A DNA stretch of 64,000 bases from Magnimaribacter mokuoloeensis (lineage in GTDB: Bacteria > Pseudomonadota > Gammaproteobacteria > Magnimaribacterales > Magnimaribacteraceae), in assembly GCA_041860225.1 (NCBI GenBank), contig CP151794.1:1302001-1366000 (forward strand), written 5' to 3'. Every line of letters begins with the position of its first letter. Position 1 is the first letter of the stretch. Of the stretch, positions 59,409 to 64,000 are shown in pieces. Made by a program: the position numbers and the translations under genes. Under the pieces are notes generated by a model, which was given only the letters and a program-made list of their open reading frames with translations, was not told the DNA's origin and searched no databases.

Positions 59409-61574
59409 GTGGATGTATCTGAAATTTTCGAAAGTCTTAACGAACCCCAGAGAAATGCGGTAACTTCTGAATCTAAGAACTTACTTGTTCTTGCAGGTGC
59501 AGGATCTGGTAAAACTAGGGTAATTGCACACCGCGTGGCCTGGCTAATAAAAGCTGAAAATATAAATCCTCATTCCATCTTAACTGTAACTTTTACTAAT
59601 AAAGCTTCAAGAGAAATGCGCGGAAGGATTGAAGACATCGTTCAAGAAGAGATGGGTAATTTTTGGTGTGGTACATTTCATGGAATTTCGCATCGTTTAC
59701 TAAGAACGCATTGGGAAGAGGCTGGCCTAAGAAAAGAGTTTGCAATTTTGGATTCTGAAGACCAATATCGAGTTATCAAGAGAGTCGTGAAATCCATGGG
59801 CCTTGATGATACCAAGTGGCCGCCAAGACAGATTCAATGGTTTATAAACAAACAAAAAGATGAGTGCAGAAGGTCAAAAGATGTGGAAGTTTCAGATGAT
59901 TACTTCGCTGAAAAGATGACTGAAGTATATAAAGCTTATGAGGAGCTTTGTGAGAGGGAAAGTTTGGTTGATTTCGGGGAGCTTTTACTGAGAGTCTACT
60001 TGTTACTTAAAAGTAACGAAGAAGTTTTGAGACATTATCAAAGAAGATTTAGCCATATATTGGTGGATGAATTTCAAGATACTAATGAAGTGCAATATCA
60101 ATTTTTGAAATTATTAGCGGATGGCGGAGCTAATTTCATGTCAGTAGGGGATGACGATCAATCTATTTATGGATGGAGGGGAGCCAAGAGTGAAAATATA
60201 AATAGATTTACAAACGACTATAACAATACCGAAGTTATTAGACTTGAACAGAATTACAGATCTACTTCCGTAATTTTAAGTGCTGCTAATGAAGTTATAA
60301 AAAATAACCAAGGCAGAATGGGTAAAGAGCTTTGGACAGATCAAAAAGAAGGAGAGCCAATATCAGTCTATTCGGCATATAACGAAGATGATGAAGCTCG
60401 ATATATAGTTGGAAGCATACAAAATTGGGTCAACCAAGGTAGAAGTCTTGATGAAGTAGCTATACTTTATCGGTCTAATGCTCAGTCAAGGGTCTTGGAA
60501 GAAGCAATTTTAAGAGAAGCTTTACCGTACAAAATTTATGGCGGTTTAAGATTCTACGAAAGAGCAGAAATAAAAAATGCTATGAGTTATCTCAGACTTC
60601 TCTATGGAAGAGAAGATGATGCTGCTTTTGAGAGAGTTATCAATATTCCTCCAAGAGGTATAGGCGCTAAAACAATAGACCTTATTAGGTCAAAGGCATC
60701 TGAAAAGAGCACATCCCTCTGGAGAGCATGTGAGGAACTTCTAGACAATGACGGTCTAACACCGAGAGCTTCTCAGGCTATTCAAGGATTCATGTCTAGT
60801 TTTGATAATCTTGAAAATGACACCAAAGATCTTCAGTTGAGAGAAATTGTTGATATTGCTGTTGAGAGAAGCGGTTTAATCGAATATCACAAAAAAGAAG
60901 CAGGAGAAAAGGGAAGAACAAGAGTTGAAAACCTTTCGGAGTTAGTAGGGGCAGCTAGGGACTTTGAACCAGATTCTTTTGATGACCTAGAAGAAGGGCC
61001 ATTAAAGATGTTTATTGATCATGCGGCTCTTGATGCAGGAGAAACCCAAGCTTCTGAGCATGAGTCTGCTATACAATTAATGACTCTGCACTCAGCAAAA
61101 GGATTGGAATTTCCTCTAGTTTTTATATCAGGATTCGAAGAAGGTCTCTTTCCTCATAAATTATCCATCGAAGACCCCAATCAATTACAAGAAGAAAGAA
61201 GGTTATGTTATGTGGGTATGACTCGATCTATGGAAAAGCTATTCATTACTCATGCGGAGATGAGAAACCTCTATGGTTCCGAAAGCTTCAATCCAGCTTC
61301 TAGATTTTTGAGAGAGATACCTGAAAATCTCACTGTAGAGGTCAGAACAGGCGGAAATGTTCCTAGAACATCAAAATCTAGTTCAAAAATAGCTTCAGGC
61401 GAAGTTCCAGATACAGAATTTAAATTAGGGCAGAGAGTTCTTCATGAGGCATTTGGAGAAGGTGTAATTCTTAATTACGAAGGTGAGGGAGCTAATGCAA
61501 GAGTGGAAGTAAATTTCGATTCCAGCAAAACGAAGTGGCTTATGGTTTCTTACGCTAAACTACAACATATATAA
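59409..61574 (+). CDS. uvrD: UvrD/Rep-type superfamily 1 DNA helicase
   Basis: A 721-residue SF1A helicase starting with GTG. Motifs in order: LNEPQRNAV (Q motif), Walker A AGAGSGKTR (about 30-38), VTFTNKASREM, VDEFQDTN (motif II), GDDDQSIYGWRGA, EQNYRSTS, MTLHSAKGLEFPLVFI and ERRLCYVGMTRS. The C-terminus carries a Tudor-like segment (KLGQRVLHEAFGEGVILN), typical of UvrD/PcrA. It works in nucleotide-excision and mismatch repair. Length matches E. coli UvrD (720). Confidence 0.95.
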   Translation: MDVSEIFESLNEPQRNAVTSESKNLLVLAGAGSGKTRVIAHRVAWLIKAENINPHSILTVTFTNKASREMRGRIEDIVQEEMGNFWCGTFHGISHRLLRTHWEEAGLRKEFAILDSEDQYRVIKRVVKSMGLDDTKWPPRQIQWFINKQKDECRRSKDVEVSDDYFAEKMTEVYKAYEELCERESLVDFGELLLRVYLLLKSNEEVLRHYQRRFSHILVDEFQDTNEVQYQFLKLLADGGANFMSVGDDDQSIYGWRGAKSENINRFTNDYNNTEVIRLEQNYRSTSVILSAANEVIKNNQGRMGKELWTDQKEGEPISVYSAYNEDDEARYIVGSIQNWVNQGRSLDEVAILYRSNAQSRVLEEAILREALPYKIYGGLRFYERAEIKNAMSYLRLLYGREDDAAFERVINIPPRGIGAKTIDLIRSKASEKSTSLWRACEELLDNDGLTPRASQAIQGFMSSFDNLENDTKDLQLREIVDIAVERSGLIEYHKKEAGEKGRTRVENLSELVGAARDFEPDSFDDLEEGPLKMFIDHAALDAGETQASEHESAIQLMTLHSAKGLEFPLVFISGFEEGLFPHKLSIEDPNQLQEERRLCYVGMTRSMEKLFITHAEMRNLYGSESFNPASRFLREIPENLTVEVRTGGNVPRTSKSSSKIASGEVPDTEFKLGQRVLHEAFGEGVILNYEGEGANARVEVNFDSSKTKWLMVSYAKLQHI

Positions 61575-61589
61575 AGAAAGGTATTCAAA

Positions 61590-62687
61590 ATGAAAAAATT
61601 ATTAGCAACTGGAATAACACTTATTTTGATAGCGTGCTCTGGCACAGAGACTACAAGTCTAGAGGATAACGGTTGTTTTTCTTCAGGCAGCAAGACTTAC
61701 AAATGGACAATGGTAACCACTTGGCCTAAAAACTTCCCCGGACTTGGAATGGGTCCAGAAAACTTTTCTAGATACGTCGATGAGATGACTTGTGGAAGAA
61801 TGCAAATTAAGGTTTATGGAGCAGGAGAATTTGTACCAGCTTTGGGAGTTTTTGATGCGGTTTCACAAGGTAATGTTCAGTTAGGCCATGGAGCGTCTTA
61901 CTATTGGACAGGTAAAGTAAAATCCTCTCAATTCTTTACTGCAGTTCCCTTCGGATTAACTGCTCAGGAGATGAATGGCTGGCTACATTACGGAGGTGGC
62001 ATGGAGCTCTGGGAAGAAGCTTACGCTCCTTTTAACCTAATTCCTTTAGCAGGTGGGAATTCAGGGGTACAAATGGCAGGTTGGTTTAAGAAAGAAATCA
62101 ATTCTTTGGATGACCTCAAGGGCCTCAAAATGAGAATACCCGGATTGGCGGGGGAAGTATTCACAAGAGCAGGCGCTGAAACAGTTACTCTTCCAGGTAA
62201 TGAGATTTTTCTCTCCTTACAGCAGGGGGTAGTTGATGCTGCTGAATGGGTAGGACCATATAATGATCTTACCTTTGGATTCCACCAGGTTTCTGACTAC
62301 TACTATTATCCAGGATGGCACGAACCCGGCTCTACTTTGGAAATTATCATCAATAAAGAAGCTTATGAGACCTTGCCCGATGACTTGAAAGCAATCATTA
62401 AATACGCTGCTAAGTCCGCTAATCAAGAGATGCTTGATGAGTATACTGCAAGAAATAATAAGGCACTCACAGAATTAATCAAGAAACACAATGTGGATCT
62501 TCGAAAGCTTCCAGATAGTGTTCTTATTGAACTTAAAAAGATAACAAAAGAAGTCATGGAAGATTTTATTGAGGATGATCCGATGGCACAAAAAGTTTAT
62601 AAGTCTTATAACGAATTTAAAGAACAAGTTATCAACTATCACAGGATATCTGAAAAGGCCTATATTGATACAAGAGAGTTGGATTGA
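61590..62687 (+). CDS. TRAP-type substrate-binding lipoprotein (DctP/TakP family)
   Basis: A 365-residue DctP-family binding protein. The signal peptide MKKLLATGITLILIAC ends in a lipobox with Cys16, so it is a lipoprotein. Then YKWTMVTTWPKNFPGLGMG, and the ligand region LKGLKMRIPGLAGEVFTRAGA with the carboxylate-binding arginine, and LQQGVVDAAEWVGPYND, closest to TakP-type 2-oxoacid binders. No TRAP membrane subunits adjoin it. Its stop overlaps lipB by 4 bases. Confidence 0.85.
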   Translation: MKKLLATGITLILIACSGTETTSLEDNGCFSSGSKTYKWTMVTTWPKNFPGLGMGPENFSRYVDEMTCGRMQIKVYGAGEFVPALGVFDAVSQGNVQLGHGASYYWTGKVKSSQFFTAVPFGLTAQEMNGWLHYGGGMELWEEAYAPFNLIPLAGGNSGVQMAGWFKKEINSLDDLKGLKMRIPGLAGEVFTRAGAETVTLPGNEIFLSLQQGVVDAAEWVGPYNDLTFGFHQVSDYYYYPGWHEPGSTLEIIINKEAYETLPDDLKAIIKYAAKSANQEMLDEYTARNNKALTELIKKHNVDLRKLPDSVLIELKKITKEVMEDFIEDDPMAQKVYKSYNEFKEQVINYHRISEKAYIDTRELD

Positions 62688-63298
62688 ATAATTTAGAAAA
62701 TAAAGATCTAGGCTTAACAGAATTTCTAGATGTCTGGAGGCAAATGCAGGCAGCTACAGACCAAAAGTCTGGTCAAGAAAAGGATGAGATTTGGTTTACA
62801 GAACATTATCCTGTTTATACGTTGGGGCATGCTGCAACAGAAGAAAATATCATCTCAACAAACGATATTCAGGTAGTCAGAACTGATAGGGGCGGGCAGG
62901 TAACTTACCATGGACCAGGACAGCTAATGATCTACTTTCTGCTTAATTTAAGAAGACTTAATTGGGGACCGAAAAAGTTAATTTGTGAAATGGAATCGCT
63001 AATCATAGATCTTCTAAAGCAATATGAAATAAATGCGTCAAGAAGAACTGGAGCTCCAGGAATTTATGTTCGAGATAAGAAGATAGCTTCTATTGGTTTA
63101 AAAATCAAAAGAGGATTTTGTTACCATGGTATTAGCTTAAACGTCGATATGGATATGAAGCCCTTTGATGGAATAGTAACTTGTGGAATCGACTCCCTGG
63201 AAGTAACTCAAATAAATGAATTTGCAGAAATTTCAATTGATGAAGTCAAAAGAGATTTCTTGCAGCTTATTAAGAGTCAAGGAGCTAGGGCAGCTTAA
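62684..63298 (+). CDS. lipB: Octanoyl-ACP:protein octanoyltransferase
   Basis: A 204-residue LipB from a TTG start overlapping the previous gene. RGGQVTYHGPGQLMIYFLLNL, GAPGIYVRDKKIASIGLKIKRG and YHGISLNVDMD with a downstream catalytic-Cys motif (TCGIDSLEVTQ) are diagnostic. It transfers octanoate to lipoyl domains, the first step of lipoate biosynthesis. It is coupled to lipA by TAATG. Confidence 0.95.
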   Translation: MNNLENKDLGLTEFLDVWRQMQAATDQKSGQEKDEIWFTEHYPVYTLGHAATEENIISTNDIQVVRTDRGGQVTYHGPGQLMIYFLLNLRRLNWGPKKLICEMESLIIDLLKQYEINASRRTGAPGIYVRDKKIASIGLKIKRGFCYHGISLNVDMDMKPFDGIVTCGIDSLEVTQINEFAEISIDEVKRDFLQLIKSQGARAA

Positions 63299-64000
63299 TG
63301 GATAACTTAATACCAACAAAAACCATCAAAGAAAATGGTGTAATCGCCATTAAGAATGGGATTAAGCCTAATTCAAATAAGCTCATTCCAATAGAGAGAA
63401 AGCCTACATGGCTCAGAGTTAAGTCGCAAAACTCTTCGAAGTATAGAGAGCTTAAAGAAATTGTAGCCAATAAAAAGCTGCATACTGTTTGCGAAGAGGC
63501 AATGTGTCCAAATATTCAAGAATGTTGGAGCCATGGCACAGCAACTTTTATGTTACTGGGTTCTGTTTGTACCCGGGCCTGTAAATTTTGCGCTGTAGAT
63601 ACTGGCAATCCTAAAGGATTGCTCGATAAGGAAGAGCCACTTAAGGTTGCTAATTCAATATCTCATATGAACTTAAAGTATGCAGTTCTTACATCTGTAA
63701 ACCGGGACGACCTTGATGATGGAGGTGCAAAACATTTTGCAGATACTGTAAAAGCAATTAAGAAGAAAGCTCCTGAGGTCGTAATTGAGGCACTTGTCCC
63801 TGATTTTCTAGGAAATGAACAATCTATAGAAATACTTTTGGATTCTAAGCTAGAGGTTTTTGCACAAAACTTGGAGACAGTTAAACGACTTACAAAAAAA
63901 GTTCGAGATCCAAGAGCGGGATACGAACAAACACTTCAAGTTCTGGCTTACGCAAAAAAATACTCTCCTTCCATAATCACTAAGACGAGTTTGATGCTTG
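63298..64000 (+). CDS. lipA: Lipoyl synthase, 5' part only
   Basis: From the ATG at 63298, overlapping the lipB stop, about 234 codons run off the window. The auxiliary-cluster motif CEEAMCPNIQECW and radical-SAM motif CTRACKFC are both present, followed by AVLTSVNRDDLDDGGA. LipA inserts two sulfurs into the octanoyl chain. The lipB-lipA pair is canonical. The remainder (usual length about 320) is outside the window. Confidence 0.96.
   Translation, partial: MDNLIPTKTIKENGVIAIKNGIKPNSNKLIPIERKPTWLRVKSQNSSKYRELKEIVANKKLHTVCEEAMCPNIQECWSHGTATFMLLGSVCTRACKFCAVDTGNPKGLLDKEEPLKVANSISHMNLKYAVLTSVNRDDLDDGGAKHFADTVKAIKKKAPEVVIEALVPDFLGNEQSIEILLDSKLEVFAQNLETVKRLTKKVRDPRAGYEQTLQVLAYAKKYSPSIITKTSLML

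Noticed and set aside
1..64000. tRNA/rRNA genes, insertion sequences, prophage or CRISPR arrays
   Set aside because: Gaps are short, and I saw no cloverleaf-like, transposase, integrase or repeat-spacer structure. A tRNAscan/ISfinder run would be needed to be certain.

Overview
The window is AT-rich, tightly packed bacterial DNA that includes the chromosome-origin neighbourhood of a gammaproteobacterium. The block recF-dnaN-dnaA (minus strand), then rpmH-rnpA-yidD-yidC-mnmE-mnmG-rsmG-parA-parB, the complete ATP synthase operon atpBEFHAGDC, glmU and glmS (plus strand), follows the Pseudomonas-type gene order. The single atp operon argues against an alphaproteobacterium. Low GC, many 1-20 base gene overlaps, TTG/GTG starts and an accessory set rich in phytanoyl-CoA dioxygenases, amidohydrolases, alpha/beta hydrolases and a carotenoid oxygenase suggest a streamlined marine lineage. 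SAR86-like is my guess, not something the sequence proves.

Layout. 1-20.7 kb: origin region and housekeeping genes. It holds a near-perfect parS site inside recF, two perfect inverted DnaA boxes between dnaA and rpmH, and a second group of DnaA-box-like sites between mnmE and mnmG. 20.7-32.7 kb: accessory genes, comprising small membrane proteins, DoxX, a dienelactone-hydrolase-like protein convergent with a TetR regulator, an exported FAD amine oxidase, MerC-like and DUF885 proteins, a methyltransferase, a VOC/hydrolase/SDR operon, and two paralogous small secreted proteins flanking an unrelated exported protein. 32.7-43.5 kb: a long plus-strand run. It starts with a protein O-mannosyltransferase and a polyprenyl-phosphate-mannose synthase fused to a GtrA domain. 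It continues with a lipoprotein hydrolase, an M20 peptidase, an MFS transporter, rlmN, an FAD monooxygenase, an amidohydrolase and a GPH-type transporter. 43.5-52.7 kb: two tandem PhyH dioxygenases and an XRE regulator (minus strand), then membrane proteins, a cytochrome b561, reductases, a Tat-type carotenoid oxygenase, a DedA protein and an exported metallo-beta-lactamase-fold hydrolase.

52.7-58.9 kb: a nearly complete haem pathway. A minus-strand operon hemCD(fusion)-hemB-hemE-hemF-hemJ is divergent from hemA, which encodes 5-aminolevulinate synthase (the C4/Shemin enzyme) and not glutamyl-tRNA reductase. Together these genes would carry glycine plus succinyl-CoA to protoporphyrin IX, leaving only ferrochelatase outside the window. 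The divergent promoter carries a 15-base inverted repeat resembling operators of the Fur superfamily. 58.9-64 kb: a MazG-like pyrophosphohydrolase, UvrD-family helicase, an orphan TRAP-type binding lipoprotein, lipB and the start of lipA, which runs off the window.

I saw no tRNA or rRNA genes, insertion sequences, prophage or CRISPR arrays. The strongest leads are the Shemin-type haem cluster with its operator-like repeat, the parS site embedded in recF codons, the compact O-mannosylation pair, and the secreted paralogue locus at 31-32.6 kb.
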